Numbered from the stretch's first letter, positions 38,329 to 49,027 are shown. The stretch: DNA of 64,000 nt from Vibrio sp. 14G-20 (GCF_026241515.1 NZ_JAPHPW010000013.1:1-64000); one strand, 5' to 3'. Notes: generated from the letters alone by a model not told the origin. A program made the numbers and translations.

Positions 38329-40022
38329 TAAAGGCGACGAAGTTCTTCGTTTAGCATAGGTAAATCAAGCTTCTGCTCTTTGGCACACTGCTTGGCAATA
38401 TCGTAACCCGCATCAGCATGACGCATAACGCCAGTTGCCGGATCATTGTGAAGTACACGAGCAATACGTTGTGATGCATCTTCACTGCCGTCACAACAAA
38501 TCACCATTCCTGAGTGTTGTGAGAAGCCCATGCCAACGCCACCACCATGGTGCAGAGAAACCCATGTTGCGCCGCCTGCAGTATTTAGCAGAGCGTTCAA
38601 TAGAGGCCAATCTGATACCGCATCTGAGCCATCCATCATGCCTTCTGTTTCGCGGTTCGGGCTTGCGACTGAGCCTGAATCTAGGTGGTCACGACCGATA
38701 ACAACCGGTGCTTTCAGTTCACCTTTTTTAACCATCTCATTGAATGCTTGGCCTAAACGTTCGCGATCTTTCAAACCGACCCAACAAATACGCGCTGGTA
38801 AGCCTTGGAACTGAATGCGTTCACGCGCCATGTCTAACCAGTTGTGCAAATGTGGGTTGTCTGGAATCAGTTCTTTTACTTTTTGGTCTGTTTTGTAGAT
38901 GTCTTCAGGGTCGCCAGATAGAGCAGCCCAACGGAATGGACCGACGCCTTCGCAAAATAAAGGTCGTATATATGCAGGAACGAAGCCTGGGAAATCAAAT
39001 GCGTTTTCCACACCTTCTTCCAGTGCCATTTGGCGAATGTTATTGCCGTAATCTACGGTTGCAGCACCACGGTACTGAAGATCTAGCATAGCTTGAACTT
39101 GAATCGCCATAGATTGCTTAGCGGCTTTCACCACTTTCGCTTCATCAGCTAAACGTTCTTGTGCTGCTTTCTCCATTGTCCAACCTTGAGGCAAGTAGCC
39201 GTTCAGTGGATCGTGGGCAGAGGTTTGGTCAGTCACTACGTCAGGCGTGATATTGCGTTCAACTAACTCTGGGAATACATCAGCAGCGTTGCCTAATAGG
39301 CCAACAGAGATTGGCGTGTCTGATTCTTTAATCATCGCCATCGCTTCATCGATGCTGGTGGCTTTTTTGTCGACATAGCCAGTGCGCAAGCGGTAGTCGA
39401 TTCGTGATTCATCACATTCAACCGCGATCATTGAGAAGCCAGCCATAGTTGCAGCAAGAGGTTGAGCACCACCCATGCCGCCAAGACCACCCGTTAAAAC
39501 CCACTTGCCGTTTGCTTCGCCTTGAAAGTGCTTCTTCGCGATGGCAACAAACGTTTCATAAGTGCCTTGGACGATGCCTTGTGAGCCAATGTAAATCCAG
39601 CTGCCGGCAGTCATTTGGCCGTACATCATCAGGCCTTCTTTATCGAGCTCGTTGAAGTGCTCCCAGTTAGCCCAGTGTGGAACAAGGTTAGAGTTCGCGA
39701 TCAGTACGCGGGGTGCGTTTTTATGAGTCGGGAACACGCCTACAGGCTTACCTGATTGAACAAGCAACGTTTGGTCGTCTTCTAAACGCTCTAATACTTC
39801 AACAATTTTGTCATAACATTTCCAATCACGTGCCGCGCGACCGATACCGCCATACACAACCAGTGCATGTGGGTGTTCTGCCACATCAGGGTCTAGGTTG
39901 TTCATCAGCATACGCAGTGGTGCTTCTGTTAACCAAGATTTAGCGCGCAAAGTGGTGCCATGAGGTGCGCGAATTTCGCGAGTCGTGTCTAGACGAGGGT
40001 CACTGTTGTGGTGTTCCGTCAT
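38328..40022 (-). CDS. hutU: urocanate hydratase
   Basis: A 564-residue NAD-dependent enzyme, second step: urocanate to imidazolone propionate. The N-terminus ([17 protein letters not shown]) and the [14 protein letters not shown]-binding element are characteristic, as is the C-terminal [16 protein letters not shown] block. It overlaps hutH (TAATG). A 66-bp gap with a GTTGTA hexamer repeat separates it from hutG upstream. Confidence 0.98.
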   Translation of the reverse strand: MTEHHNSDPRLDTTREIRAPHGTTLRAKSWLTEAPLRMLMNNLDPDVAEHPHALVVYGGIGRAARDWKCYDKIVEVLERLEDDQTLLVQSGKPVGVFPTHKNAPRVLIANSNLVPHWANWEHFNELDKEGLMMYGQMTAGSWIYIGSQGIVQGTYETFVAIAKKHFQGEANGKWVLTGGLGGMGGAQPLAATMAGFSMIAVECDESRIDYRLRTGYVDKKATSIDEAMAMIKESDTPISVGLLGNAADVFPELVERNITPDVVTDQTSAHDPLNGYLPQGWTMEKAAQERLADEAKVVKAAKQSMAIQVQAMLDLQYRGAATVDYGNNIRQMALEEGVENAFDFPGFVPAYIRPLFCEGVGPFRWAALSGDPEDIYKTDQKVKELIPDNPHLHNWLDMARERIQFQGLPARICWVGLKDRERLGQAFNEMVKKGELKAPVVIGRDHLDSGSVASPNRETEGMMDGSDAVSDWPLLNALLNTAGGATWVSLHHGGGVGMGFSQHSGMVICCDGSEDASQRIARVLHNDPATGVMRHADAGYDIAKQCAKEQKLDLPMLNEELRRL

Positions 40023-40052
40023 TTTGGAATTCCTTCTGTTTCACGTTATATC

Positions 40053-40073
40053 GTTGTAGTTGTAGTTGTAGTT
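40053..40073. repeat. GTTGTA hexamer repeat between hutU and hutG
   Basis: Three copies plus a partial one in the 66-bp intercistronic gap. Confidence 0.7.
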
Positions 40074-40088
40074 ATCGGTATAGCTGGA

Positions 40089-41153
40089 TTAGTCGCTGGC
40101 CATTGCACTGGCTATATCCCAACACAAACGTGCCGCCAATCGAGCCGTTTGGCCATCGACGTCGTAGTCTGGGTTGCATTCCGCAATGTCCGCGATAATG
40201 AGTTTTTCACTGTGTTGGAAAATCTGTTCTAGAAAAGGAGCGAGTGCTTCATAGCTCACGCCTCTTGCCGCTGGTGCACTTACGCCCGGCGCAGTCGCTG
40301 CGGGGAATACATCGAGATCAATGGTGAGATAGAGGTAATCACACTCAGCGATGAATTTTTGCAACTTAACCAGTTGGGCAACTTGGTTCACTTGGGTCAT
40401 GTTGCGGTCGTGTTCATACCAAACACCCAGTTGGTCGGCTTTGTTAAACAGCGCTTTGGTATTGCTGGCAGCACTCACACCAAGACAAGCGTAATGAAAC
40501 GGCCACTGATGTTTGTGGCAGTAATCGCTAATCTGGTTAAAAGGTGTACCTGAACTGGGTTTAACATCAACAATGTCGCTTTCGAATTCACGAAGGTCAA
40601 AGTGAGCATCAAAGTTAACGATGCCTATTTTCGGTTTGTGTACTGGCTGATCTTTATCAAGACGTTCTGCTTTATGTAGGTTTTCCACTTTATGTAAATA
40701 CTCAGCGAGGCCTTGGAAAGATGCCCAAGCCACTTCGTGACCACCGCCAAGGGTAATCACTTTGTTGCTTGCTAAAGCATTTGCAATCACAGATGCGCAC
40801 TGTTTTTGGCTGTCTTCTAATTGACCATCATTGCACTCGATATCACCAAGATCCGCGATGTGTGCGTCATTGTGCCAAGCCATATTAGCCAGAGCTTGGC
40901 GAATCAGGTTAGGTGCTTGTTTCGCACCTACGCGTCCTTTATTTCTTGCAACACCTGCATCGCTGGCAAAGCCGACCAAAGCTATAGCGCCATCAGTAAG
41001 CTCGTTACTTAAATCGTTAGTTTGCACTTGGCTGGTGATGTGATGAACGCGGGTGCCGAGATCTCCATCTTCAAGATCATTACGCCCAGTCCACACAAAG
41101 TTATGTGTGGTTACTGCATTATCTTGGATGCCGTTGGACTTAGATTGAGTCAT
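40089..41153 (-). CDS. hutG: formimidoylglutamase
   Basis: A 354-residue arginase-superfamily enzyme, last step: N-formimidoyl-glutamate to glutamate plus formamide. The dinuclear manganese ligands are visible in [22 protein letters not shown] and [14 protein letters not shown] 41153 is chosen because GAGG precedes it and it overlaps hutI by 14 bp, giving a coupled junction. The longer frame to 41198 is inside hutI and not used. It belongs to the hutIGUH operon. Confidence 0.95.
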   Translation of the reverse strand: MTQSKSNGIQDNAVTTHNFVWTGRNDLEDGDLGTRVHHITSQVQTNDLSNELTDGAIALVGFASDAGVARNKGRVGAKQAPNLIRQALANMAWHNDAHIADLGDIECNDGQLEDSQKQCASVIANALASNKVITLGGGHEVAWASFQGLAEYLHKVENLHKAERLDKDQPVHKPKIGIVNFDAHFDLREFESDIVDVKPSSGTPFNQISDYCHKHQWPFHYACLGVSAASNTKALFNKADQLGVWYEHDRNMTQVNQVAQLVKLQKFIAECDYLYLTIDLDVFPAATAPGVSAPAARGVSYEALAPFLEQIFQHSEKLIIADIAECNPDYDVDGQTARLAARLCWDIASAMASD

Positions 41154-42390
41154 GACACACCTCGCCATTAACAATGCGTTTATGCAGATGAGGAACACCG
41201 ACTTGATAGCTCAGGTCAGCAGGATGGTCGATATTCCAGATGGCTAAATCAGCGGCATAACCGACTTCGACTTTGCCTTTGGTTTGGGAGTCACCAATGG
41301 CAGCTGCGGCGTTACAAGTTACACCGCGCAGTGCTTCTTCAGGCGTTGTGCCAAATAGGGTGCAGCTCATGTTCATCATCAGTGTTAAATCAGCAAAGGG
41401 AGAAGTGCCGGGGTTTAGGTCGGTCGCGATCGCCATTGGAATGTTGTGTTCGCGAAGTAGGGCGACGGGCGGTTGTTGAGTCTCTTTTAAGAAATAGAAA
41501 GCGCCGGGTAGCAAGGTGGCAATTGTGCCTGATTCCGCCAGTGCCTTTACACCAATTTCATCTAAGTACTCAACATGGTCGACAGAGAGTGCGCCGTATT
41601 TAGCTGCAAGCGCACTGCCACCCATATTAGAAAGCTGCTCTGTGTGGCCTTTAATCGCGAGCCCATGTTTTTTAGCTGCGGCAAATACACGTTCGGTTTG
41701 TTCTAGGTTGAAGCCGATAGATTCGCAAAACACGTCAACAGCATCGGCGAGCCCTTGCTCTGCAGCTTTAGGAATGATCTCTTGGCAAACCAGATCGATA
41801 TAGCTGTCCGGTTGCTCTTTGTATTCAGGTGGCACAGCATGCGCTGCAAGGAGAGTGGTGGTGATCTTAATTCGGCGATGATTCTCTAACGCTTTAGCAG
41901 CGCGTAACATCTTGAGTTCATCATCAAGCGTTAAACCATAGCCAGATTTTACTTCGATGCTGGTTACGCCACTTCTTAGTAGGCCATCAAGTCTCGGTAA
42001 TGCCATTTCAACCAGTTCGGATTCTTGTGCTGCGCGGGTCGCGGTTACTGTCGCTAGAATGCCACCGCCTTGCTTGGCGATGTCGGTGTAAGACACACCA
42101 TTCAAACGCTGCTCAAATTCATTGGCACGATTACCCGCAAATACGAGGTGAGTGTGGCAATCAATCAGCCCAGGGGTGACTAACTTGTTTTTGCAATCAT
42201 AGGTGATGTGATCCGCAGAGCCATCAGTGCTCGGTTGCTCTACCTCAGAAGCATGTGCTTCGTGGTTTGAACAAGATATGGACACGATCTTACCGTCTTC
42301 GATAACGATATTTTGAGGGGAAGAGGGCTGATAACCATCGGCTCCCGAACTCATGGAGACCACTCGTGCGTTTTTGAGGATCAAATTCAT
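41140..42390 (-). CDS. hutI: imidazolonepropionase
   Basis: A 416-residue amidohydrolase, third step: imidazolone propionate to formimidoyl-glutamate. The metal-binding HTH motif ([12 protein letters not shown]), KSGYGL and EYLDEIGV segments are typical. ATG 42390 was chosen because AGGTG lies 5 nt upstream. The operator and CRP-like site lie just upstream, so this is the first gene of the inducible unit. Confidence 0.96.
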   Translation of the reverse strand: MNLILKNARVVSMSSGADGYQPSSPQNIVIEDGKIVSISCSNHEAHASEVEQPSTDGSADHITYDCKNKLVTPGLIDCHTHLVFAGNRANEFEQRLNGVSYTDIAKQGGGILATVTATRAAQESELVEMALPRLDGLLRSGVTSIEVKSGYGLTLDDELKMLRAAKALENHRRIKITTTLLAAHAVPPEYKEQPDSYIDLVCQEIIPKAAEQGLADAVDVFCESIGFNLEQTERVFAAAKKHGLAIKGHTEQLSNMGGSALAAKYGALSVDHVEYLDEIGVKALAESGTIATLLPGAFYFLKETQQPPVALLREHNIPMAIATDLNPGTSPFADLTLMMNMSCTLFGTTPEEALRGVTCNAAAAIGDSQTKGKVEVGYAADLAIWNIDHPADLSYQVGVPHLHKRIVNGEVCHDSI

Positions 42391-42419
42391 AATCACCTAG
42401 ATCTTTGCTAAACATCAAA

Positions 42420-42429
42420 TGTATATACA
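42420..42429. promoter_or_regulatory. HutC operator in the hutIGUH promoter
   Basis: TGTATATACA is a perfect palindrome matching the core of known HutC operators (TGTATATACA), 30 bp before the hutI start and likely over the -10 region, so binding would block RNA polymerase. Confidence 0.75.
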
Positions 42430-42473
42430 AATAAATAGGCTAAACGCTGACCCGAATCAAGTTGATGTTGCAA

Positions 42474-42493
42474 AAATGTGATCGGCGATCAGG
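42474..42493. promoter_or_regulatory. CRP-like site upstream of hutIGUH
   Basis: AAATGTGATCGGCGATCAGG matches the left half and central GATC of the CRP consensus (AAATGTGATCTAGATCACATTT), with a degenerate right arm. Position upstream of the operator suits activation. Cyclic AMP control of hut is known in enteric bacteria. Confidence 0.5.
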
Positions 42494-42503
42494 ATGATGT
42501 TCT

Positions 42504-43217
42504 TTAATCTAGAAGTATCTTGGAGCTTAATTTGTACTTAGAACCAGGATGGTAGAGCAATGCAAAGCTGATTAGGCGCTCTTTGCTCCACGTTCTTCTA
42601 TTCAAAAGTAGGCAAGGCTCTGATTCAGAAAGTTTTAGTGACGTTCTGATTTTAGAGTCAGGAATAATGGCTTCAACCGTATGCTCGATAGCACTCAACG
42701 GGCAGTTTTTTGAAAGATATTCGTTGGGCGTAGAGGTTGAAAAGTCTTGCTCTAGGTATTTTGGGGCGGCTTGAGAGTTCACCCAACGCGCTTCCAGTTG
42801 TATCGGTGCGTTGTCCGCAAAGTGTATGATTTCACTATAGAACACTTCTGCGTTAATCATCACACCTAACCGTGTAGCCGTGCTTTCATCAGCCTTGATA
42901 CTATTGTGCTTGATAACTTGGCTAGTATACGTTTGGCCTCTGTCTTTGATCTCTTGCGCGATGTTGTTGATATCTAGCAGGGGAGATTGCGCTTTTTCGT
43001 CGGGTTCACAAACAAAAGTCCCCAGTCTTGGTTTCCTGATGAGCTTGCCTTCAGACACAAGATCTCGAATGGCTTTATTGACCGTCATTCGACTCACTTT
43101 GAACTGCTCGGTGAGTTCTAGCTCTGTGGTTATCTGGTAACCCACAGGCCAATGACCACTGGTGATCTTGTCATCTATGAACTGTTTTATCTGAAGGTAG
43201 AGCGGCGCTTTCGACAT
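42504..43217 (-). CDS. hutC: HutC histidine-utilisation repressor (GntR family)
   Basis: A 237-residue GntR/HutC-type regulator with an N-terminal winged helix (LYLQIKQFIDDKIT, FKVSRMTVNKAIRDL) and a C-terminal UTRA domain binding urocanate, the inducer. It represses the hut genes until urocanate appears. It is encoded upstream of hutI on the same strand with its own promoter, and an imperfect operator (43231-43242) suggests autoregulation. Confidence 0.93.
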   Translation of the reverse strand: MSKAPLYLQIKQFIDDKITSGHWPVGYQITTELELTEQFKVSRMTVNKAIRDLVSEGKLIRKPRLGTFVCEPDEKAQSPLLDINNIAQEIKDRGQTYTSQVIKHNSIKADESTATRLGVMINAEVFYSEIIHFADNAPIQLEARWVNSQAAPKYLEQDFSTSTPNEYLSKNCPLSAIEHTVEAIIPDSKIRTSLKLSESEPCLLLNRRTWSKERLISFALLYHPGSKYKLSSKILLD

Positions 43218-43228
43218 AATGAAACCTT

Positions 43229-43244
43229 ATTTGACTATACAAAT
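43229..43244. promoter_or_regulatory. probable HutC autoregulatory operator
   Basis: ATTTG-ACTATA-CAAAT is an inverted repeat with 5-bp arms, 12 bp before hutC; the core TTGACTATACAA departs at two positions from TTGTATATACAA. Confidence 0.6.
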
Positions 43245-43398
43245 AGAGTAACGGAATTTTTCGCGATTTCAACATTTCCTCGGGCAATGTGACCTTATTC
43301 AACATAGATGGGGCAAATTACTTGATTCTGTGAGGCAAGTGTCGCAAATTGTCACGCAATAACTATTCGTAAATCAGATAATTAGAAAGGGAAATAAT

Positions 43399-44142
43399 AT
43401 GTTTAAGAAATTAAAGGCCTCGTTGGGCATCGGTGCAGCAAAGGTTGATACTGTCTTAGATAATATTGAAGTTTTCCAAGGTGGAGAGTTGTCTGGCAAT
43501 GTTCACATTGTTGGCGGCGACGTTGAGCAACAAATCGACTTGATTAACTTGGTTCTCAACACAGAAGTAAAAGTAGAAACGGAAGACAGTACCAGCTACG
43601 AAACCTTTTCACTGGGTCGTATTCAAGCGGTAGAGCCTTTCGTTATCCAACCGGGCGAAACCAAACTGGTTCCATTCCGACTTAAGTTAAATGATGAAAC
43701 GCCAGTCACCGCGTTGAACGCACAAATGAATCAATGCCATGTGTGGGTTGAAACCAACCTAGATATTGGCTTCGCGATTGACCCTAAAGACCGTGACTTT
43801 ATCTCGGTACACCCACTGCCAACTGTCGCTAAAATTATCCAAGGTGTGGAAGCATCGGGAATGGCAATGGTGAAAGCAGACGTAGAGAAGGGCTTCTTGA
43901 AAGGCAACAGCTTTGCTTCTCGTTCGGGTTGTTACCAAGAGATTGAATTTCGTAGCGGCGGTTTCATGAATAACAAAGAGATCGAGCTGTCATTCATCGT
44001 TGAAGGCTCAATGGTTCACTGCCTCGCAGAAATCGATCGCTCAATGAGCTTCCGTGGCGATCAATACATCTCATTCAGCTTGCCTGCAAACGCGGCTGAC
44101 TCAGATATCCGCAACGCTGTATCAAGAATCATGAGTGCGTAG
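43399..44142 (+). CDS. Spo0M-family protein
   Basis: A 247-residue arrestin-like soluble protein of the Spo0M family (FKKLKASLGIGAAKVDTVLD, VFQGGELSGNVHIVGG). Its founding member affects sporulation in Bacillus; Gram-negative copies have no known role and this organism does not sporulate. AAGGGAAA is a strong ribosome-binding site. It is monocistronic with a strong terminator. Confidence 0.88.
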   Translation: MFKKLKASLGIGAAKVDTVLDNIEVFQGGELSGNVHIVGGDVEQQIDLINLVLNTEVKVETEDSTSYETFSLGRIQAVEPFVIQPGETKLVPFRLKLNDETPVTALNAQMNQCHVWVETNLDIGFAIDPKDRDFISVHPLPTVAKIIQGVEASGMAMVKADVEKGFLKGNSFASRSGCYQEIEFRSGGFMNNKEIELSFIVEGSMVHCLAEIDRSMSFRGDQYISFSLPANAADSDIRNAVSRIMSA

Positions 44143-44200
44143 TTCCCTTTCTGTTAATAGTCGCTTTTTCTATTAATAGAGACAACATAGACTCCCTAAA

Positions 44201-44226
44201 CCGAACTTATCCGTTCGGCTTTTTTT
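44201..44226 (+). terminator. terminator of the spo0M-like gene
   Basis: CCGAAC/GTTCGG stem followed by CTTTTTTT. Confidence 0.85.
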
Positions 44227-44254
44227 GATTTTACTTTGTCGACCTGAAACGTGT

Positions 44255-45238
44255 TTACCACTGATGACGATAGGCCAATTGGAAGGCAACATCGGTTGAG
44301 TTGTCCATGTTGAAGATGTTCTCGATAATGGATATCTCGATAGCTGAACGTTGCATGAGATAACGATAGCCAAGCATCATTTCATTCGCGGCTTCTGAAA
44401 ACTCTGTGTCGCCATCTTCTGCACCTTCATACCATCGATACTCTAGGTGTAATTCATGGTTTTCAAATAACGTAAGCTGATAGCCTCCCATCCAGGACCA
44501 TGTCGTTTTCTTATGTGAAAAGCCATTTTCTATCTCTCGATTAGACTGATTGGCGAACCCTAAGCTTGTATAAAAGGTATTGATGTCTAATTGGTACGCA
44601 TAGTTGAATTGAGCGCTTTGCTCGTTGCTGCTTCCTTTGAAGGTGCCGTGGCTGACATTGTTATGATAGAGGGATACGCCAAAGGATAAACCGTGGTTTT
44701 CAAGGTCTATGATTTGGTATTGAGTGTAGAGGGTGAAAGCGCTAGTCAGCGTGTCGCCGGAGAAGTCTCTAATATTGATGTCGTGGTCTGGTGCGTAGAT
44801 ATCAAATTGGTGTCGCTCTTTACGAGTTCGCCCTGCTTGGTCGATGTCAAATAAGTCATGAAAGTTGATGGTAACTTTATCTAGGTGGTTGTTGGCAGCG
44901 TATAACCAGCGGTAATTGAGCTCGACTTGCCATGCTTTAGTTAATTGCCATCGTAGTCCTGTCTGAAGTTGGTTCTGATAATAGTCTAAATGATAGTCGT
45001 GAGAGTTAGCCCAGATACTCGCGGCGGTGAAAGCAGCAAACACTTCAACCTTATTCTCTTCGAGTGGAAAGCCAGAGCGGAGCGTTGGAGTAAGACGAAC
45101 TGACTGTAATGGTGCTTGGGTATAACTGATTAGCGGGCCGTAATCTTTGTTGGCCCATGCGTTTGGCGCAGAAAAAATGGCGGCTATTATTAGCGGTAAA
45201 GGTCGTATGAGCGATATACAAGTAGCCTGTTTTCTCAT
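44255..45238 (-). CDS. DUF3187 outer-membrane beta-barrel protein
   Basis: A 327-residue protein with a signal peptide (ending ANAWA) and alternating aromatic/polar strands that end in QLAYRHQW, a typical C-terminal Phe/Trp barrel signature. It fits the DUF3187 family. Function is unknown; it is probably an outer-membrane barrel. ATG 45238 follows GAGG. It runs convergent with spo0M. Confidence 0.8.
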   Translation of the reverse strand: MRKQATCISLIRPLPLIIAAIFSAPNAWANKDYGPLISYTQAPLQSVRLTPTLRSGFPLEENKVEVFAAFTAASIWANSHDYHLDYYQNQLQTGLRWQLTKAWQVELNYRWLYAANNHLDKVTINFHDLFDIDQAGRTRKERHQFDIYAPDHDINIRDFSGDTLTSAFTLYTQYQIIDLENHGLSFGVSLYHNNVSHGTFKGSSNEQSAQFNYAYQLDINTFYTSLGFANQSNREIENGFSHKKTTWSWMGGYQLTLFENHELHLEYRWYEGAEDGDTEFSEAANEMMLGYRYLMQRSAIEISIIENIFNMDNSTDVAFQLAYRHQW

Positions 45239-45555
45239 ATGCACCTCATCCGCATTCCGTTACTTCTATATAGCTTAGTTCTAAATATCGAATTCGTGGG
45301 GTCTAAGTCGGAATAGATAAGGTGTAATAAATAAGACGAAACAACAAATTAGGGTAGCTCGATTTTAAAGGTGGCTTGAAGGAGAGGCGAAGCCGCTGGT
45401 TGGCACGATGAGATCTTATGTATTGGGCCTATGGGAGTGTCGAGAGGCTCTCTCTGTCATTGTCATTTCATATAATTTCGTTACAATGTTTGGCTACTCA
45501 CAAACGGGGCATCTGTATTTGCTTCTATGTGGGTATATTATTATGCATATATCTC
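45239..45555. other. upstream region of the thrS operon
   Basis: No gene recognised. It should hold divergent promoters for the DUF3187 gene and thrS; the thrS transcript leader is contained in the second half. Confidence 0.4.
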
Positions 45556-45623
45556 CGATCAACATACTCGTTGATTGAAAAACATATATTAAACATTTTC
45601 ATGTGTTGCTTGGTGTGCAACAC
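45556..45623 (+). promoter_or_regulatory. thrS leader with tRNA-Thr anticodon-like hairpin
   Basis: Two hairpins precede thrS. The downstream one (45603-45623) has a 7-bp stem GTGTTGC/GCAACAC and a 7-nt loop TTGGTGT, the exact size of a tRNA anticodon loop, with U33 position T and GGT at 34-36, which is the Thr anticodon. The upstream one (45556-45577) has an 8-bp stem with loop ATACTC. A 25-nt AT-rich linker separates them and AAAGGA follows. This matches the E. coli thrS operator, where ThrRS binds a tRNA mimic and blocks ribosomes. Confidence 0.65.
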
Positions 45624-45641
45624 CACTGTAAAGGACAAATA

Positions 45642-47570
45642 ATGCCAATTATTACTCTTCCTGACGGTAGTCAGCGTCAATTTGACAACCCTGTATCAAC
45701 TCTAGATGTTGCCCTATCAATCGGTCCTGGTCTTGCGAAAGCAACCATTGCTGGTCGTGTAGACGGCGAGCGAGTTGATGCTTGTGATCTTATCGAAAAC
45801 GATGCAAGCCTAGAAATCATCACTGCTAAAGATGAAGTTGATGGCCTTGAGATCGTTCGTCACTCTTGTGCTCACCTTTTAGGCCACGCGGTTAAGCAGC
45901 TTTTTCCAGAAGCGAAAATGGCGATCGGTCCTACCATCGATAACGGTTTCTACTACGATATCGACCTTGAGCACTCTCTAACGCAAGAAGATCTAGAAAA
46001 GATTGAAAAGCGTATGAAAGAGCTAGCGAAGACCAAGTATCAGGTTGTTAAGAAGAAAGTTAGCTGGCAGGAAGCGCGCGACGCATTCGAAGCTCGCGGC
46101 GAGACTTACAAGATTGAAATCTTGGACGAGAACGTTTCTAAAGACGATCGTCCAGGTCTGTACCATCACGAAGAATACATCGATATGTGTCGTGGTCCAC
46201 ACGTGCCTAACATGAGCTTCTGTCAGCACTTCACTCTACTTAACGTAGCGGGTGCATATTGGCGTGGTAACAGTGACAACAAGATGCTTCAACGTATCTA
46301 CGGTACTGCATTCCACGACAAGAAGGCGCTTAAAGCTCACCTTGTACGCCTAGAAGAAGCGGCTAAACGTGACCACCGTAAAATCGGTAAAGCGCTTGAC
46401 CTATTCCACATGCAGCAAGAAGCACCAGGCATGGTGTTCTGGCACCACAACGGTTGGACTATCTTCCGTGAGCTAGAAGTATTTATTCGTCAGAAACTGA
46501 CTGAGTACGATTACCAAGAAGTTAAAGGCCCATTAATGATGGACCGTGTTCTTTGGGAACGCTCTGGCCACTGGGATAAGTACGCTGAAGCGATGTTCAC
46601 TACTTCTTCAGAGAACCGTGAATACGCTATTAAGCCAATGAACTGTCCTGGTCACGTTCAAATCTTCAACCAAGGTTTGAAATCTTACCGTGATCTACCG
46701 CTACGTATGGCTGAGTTCGGCTCATGTCACCGTAACGAGCCGTCTGGCGCACTTCACGGCATTATGCGTGTTCGTGGCTTCACTCAAGATGATGCTCACG
46801 TATTCTGTACTGAAGACCAAGTTCAACAAGAAGTGAAAGCTTGTATTGAAATGGTTTACGATACTTACACAACTTTCGGCTTCGAAAGCATTGTTGTTAA
46901 GCTATCTACTCGTCCAGAACAGCGTGTAGGTTCAGACGAAATGTGGGACCGTGCAGAGGCTGACCTTAAGCAAGCGCTAGAGGCAATGGACATTGCATAC
47001 GAGATTCAAGAAGGCGAGGGTGCGTTCTACGGACCTAAGATTGAATTTACTTTGCATGATTGTTTGGACCGCGCTTGGCAATGTGGTACAGTGCAGCTCG
47101 ATTTTGCATTACCAGAACGTTTAGGTGCTACTTACGTAGGTGAAGATAACGAGCGTCACACGCCAGTTATGATCCACCGCGCGATTTTAGGTTCACTAGA
47201 ACGCTTCATCGGTATTCTTATTGAAGAATACGCTGGCTTCTTCCCAACGTGGTTGGCGCCAGAACAAGCAGTTGTAATGGGCATTACAGACAAACAGTCT
47301 GAATATGTACAAGAAATTACGAAAAAACTGCAAAAAAGTGGATTTAGAGTCAAAGCAGACTTGAGAAATGAGAAGATTGGCTTTAAAATCCGCGAACATA
47401 CTTTGAAACGTGTACCGTTCATGCTTGTGTGTGGTGACCAAGAAATGGAAGCCGGCGAAATTGCAGTACGTACACGTAAAGGTAAGGACCTTGGTAAATT
47501 TAAAGTGGATGACTTTATTTCATACATCCAAGCCGAGGTTTCAAGCCGTAAGCTCAATCTGGAGGAATAG
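45642..47570 (+). CDS. thrS: threonyl-tRNA synthetase
   Basis: A 642-residue class II synthetase: TGS domain (1-60), the editing/second-additional domain with [11 protein letters not shown] and HxxxC-type residues, then the catalytic core with motif 2 ([19 protein letters not shown]) and MNCPGHVQ, and the anticodon-binding domain ending RKLNLEE. It charges tRNA-Thr and, in enterics, represses its own translation. ATG 45642 ([10 protein letters not shown], with AAGGAC upstream) is the start; the longer frame from 45603 lies in the leader hairpin. infC follows with only 2 bp between. Confidence 0.98.
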   Translation: MPIITLPDGSQRQFDNPVSTLDVALSIGPGLAKATIAGRVDGERVDACDLIENDASLEIITAKDEVDGLEIVRHSCAHLLGHAVKQLFPEAKMAIGPTIDNGFYYDIDLEHSLTQEDLEKIEKRMKELAKTKYQVVKKKVSWQEARDAFEARGETYKIEILDENVSKDDRPGLYHHEEYIDMCRGPHVPNMSFCQHFTLLNVAGAYWRGNSDNKMLQRIYGTAFHDKKALKAHLVRLEEAAKRDHRKIGKALDLFHMQQEAPGMVFWHHNGWTIFRELEVFIRQKLTEYDYQEVKGPLMMDRVLWERSGHWDKYAEAMFTTSSENREYAIKPMNCPGHVQIFNQGLKSYRDLPLRMAEFGSCHRNEPSGALHGIMRVRGFTQDDAHVFCTEDQVQQEVKACIEMVYDTYTTFGFESIVVKLSTRPEQRVGSDEMWDRAEADLKQALEAMDIAYEIQEGEGAFYGPKIEFTLHDCLDRAWQCGTVQLDFALPERLGATYVGEDNERHTPVMIHRAILGSLERFIGILIEEYAGFFPTWLAPEQAVVMGITDKQSEYVQEITKKLQKSGFRVKADLRNEKIGFKIREHTLKRVPFMLVCGDQEMEAGEIAVRTRKGKDLGKFKVDDFISYIQAEVSSRKLNLEE

Positions 47571-47572
47571 CT

Positions 47573-48124
47573 ATTAAAGGCGGAAGACGTGGCCAACAAC
47601 CGGCCAAACAAAACCAGCACCGTTTAAACGGTGACATTCGTGGCGTTCGTGAAGTGCGTCTAACTGGCGCAGACGGCGAAGCTGTTGGTGTAGTTTCAAT
47701 CGCTGAAGCGATGGAAGCTGCAAATGAAGCTGGTATGGATCTTGTAGAGATCAGCCCTAACGCCGAGCCGCCAGTTTGTCGTGTGATGGACTACGGTAAG
47801 TTCCTCTTCGAGAAGAGCAAAGCTGCGAAAGAGCAGAAGAAAAAGCAAAAGCAGGTTCAGATCAAGGAAATTAAATTCCGACCTGGAACTGATATTGGAG
47901 ACTATCAGGTAAAACTACGCAACCTGACTGGTTTCCTTGAAGACGGCAACAAAGTGAAGGTAACAATTCGCTTCCGTGGCCGCGAAATGGCTCACCAAGA
48001 AATCGGTGTTGACGTTCTTAATCGTTTGAAAGTAGATACTGAAGAATTTGCAGTTGTCGAATCTTTCCCAACGAGAATTGAAGGTCGCCAGATGATCATG
48101 GTGTTGGCCCCTAAAAAGAAGTAA
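47573..48124 (+). CDS. infC: translation initiation factor IF-3 with ATT start
   Basis: IF-3 (183 residues from an ATT start codon at 47573). The start is ATT-AAA-GGC-GGA, as in E. coli infC, with GGAGG 7 nt upstream at 47561-47565, overlapping the thrS stop region. A start at GTG 47654 would remove the conserved N-terminus (KGGRRGQQ...). The rare start allows IF-3 autoregulation, because IF-3 rejects non-canonical starts. The C-domain ([26 protein letters not shown]) is intact. IF-3 binds the 30S subunit and controls start fidelity. Confidence 0.97.
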   Translation: MKGGRRGQQPAKQNQHRLNGDIRGVREVRLTGADGEAVGVVSIAEAMEAANEAGMDLVEISPNAEPPVCRVMDYGKFLFEKSKAAKEQKKKQKQVQIKEIKFRPGTDIGDYQVKLRNLTGFLEDGNKVKVTIRFRGREMAHQEIGVDVLNRLKVDTEEFAVVESFPTRIEGRQMIMVLAPKKK

Positions 48125-48145
48125 TTAACGGCTTTGCAAGTAATT

Positions 48146-48176
48146 AAACCCTGCAGCCTCAGGTTGCGGGGTTTTA
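48146..48176 (+). terminator. hairpin between infC and rpmI
   Basis: Stem AAACCCTGCA/TTGCGGGGTTT (one wobble) followed by TTTTATT. It could terminate or attenuate transcription into rpmI-rplT, where L20 autoregulation is known in E. coli. Confidence 0.65.
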
Positions 48177-48228
48177 TTCGCCCTAATTACTATGTTATTA
48201 ACAACTCAACAATGCGGAGTTATTCATC

Positions 48229-48423
48229 ATGCCTAAGATGAAAACCAACAAAGGTGCTGCTAAGCGTTTCCAGAAAACTGCTGGTGGTATTAAGTTTAAG
48301 CACGCTGGTAAACGTCACATCCTGACTAAGCGTACTACTAAGAACAAGCGTCAGCTTCGTCCGAACTCGATCCTTCCTAAATGTGAAGTTGCTCAAGTTC
48401 TACGTATGATGCCATACGCTTAA
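48229..48423 (+). CDS. rpmI: 50S ribosomal protein L35
   Basis: A 64-residue basic protein ([20 protein letters not shown]) matching L35 in length and sequence. It is encoded directly before L20 with a 42-bp gap containing AGGAG; in E. coli both are repressed by L20 acting on the rpmI leader. Confidence 0.98.
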   Translation: MPKMKTNKGAAKRFQKTAGGIKFKHAGKRHILTKRTTKNKRQLRPNSILPKCEVAQVLRMMPYA

Positions 48424-48465
48424 TTCTTTTTAGTTTATAAATTCGTTTAGTTTAGGAGAAGCATA

Positions 48466-48819
48466 ATGCCTCGCGTAAAACGTGGTGTACAAGCTCGTGC
48501 ACGTCATAAGAAAGTTCTAAAACAAGCTAAAGGTTACTACGGAGCACGTTCACGTGTTTACCGCGTAGCTTTCCAAGCAGTTACCAAAGCTGGTCAATAC
48601 GCTTACCGTGACCGTCGCAACAAGAAACGTCAATTCCGTCAACTTTGGATTGCACGTATCAACGCGGCATCTCGTCAAAATGGTCTATCTTACAGCCGTT
48701 TCATTAATGGCCTTAAGAAAGCATCTATCGAGATCGACCGTAAGATTCTTGCTGACATCGCAGTATTCGACAAAGCAGCATTTGCTGTTCTAGTTGAAAA
48801 AGCGAAAGCATCTCTATAA
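48466..48819 (+). CDS. rplT: 50S ribosomal protein L20
   Basis: A 117-residue basic protein ([23 protein letters not shown]) matching L20 in full length. L20 is needed early in 50S assembly and regulates this operon. AGGAG precedes the ATG, and a UUCG-loop terminator ends the unit. Confidence 0.98.
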   Translation: MPRVKRGVQARARHKKVLKQAKGYYGARSRVYRVAFQAVTKAGQYAYRDRRNKKRQFRQLWIARINAASRQNGLSYSRFINGLKKASIEIDRKILADIAVFDKAAFAVLVEKAKASL

Positions 48820-48844
48820 TTTAGAGTTAGCTTAAAGGTTTAAG

Positions 48845-48872
48845 AAAAGGAGAACTTCGGTTCTCCTTTTTT
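48845..48872 (+). terminator. terminator of the thrS-infC-rpmI-rplT operon
   Basis: Perfect 11-bp stem AAAAGGAGAAC with the extra-stable TTCG tetraloop, then TT run. Confidence 0.93.
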
Positions 48873-49027
48873 ATTGCTTCTAATTTGACTTTTAAAGACT
48901 CCCAACTCCTTCCTTCGTCAGTCTTGGGAATGACGAGATGAACTTCCGCATCTAATTTTTATTCGCTTGAACAGGCATTCTGGTATATAAACATCTACCT
49001 ATTCTTTAATGTTAAGCGACCGAATAA

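Noticed and set aside
40359..41803. Many frames opposite the hut genes
   Set aside because: Shadows of well-identified hutG and hutI with no independent support.
45418..45642. Plus-strand frame of 74 codons upstream of thrS as a leader peptide
   Set aside because: It covers both thrS leader hairpins, has no ribosome-binding site and shows no Thr codon cluster, so an attenuator peptide is unlikely.
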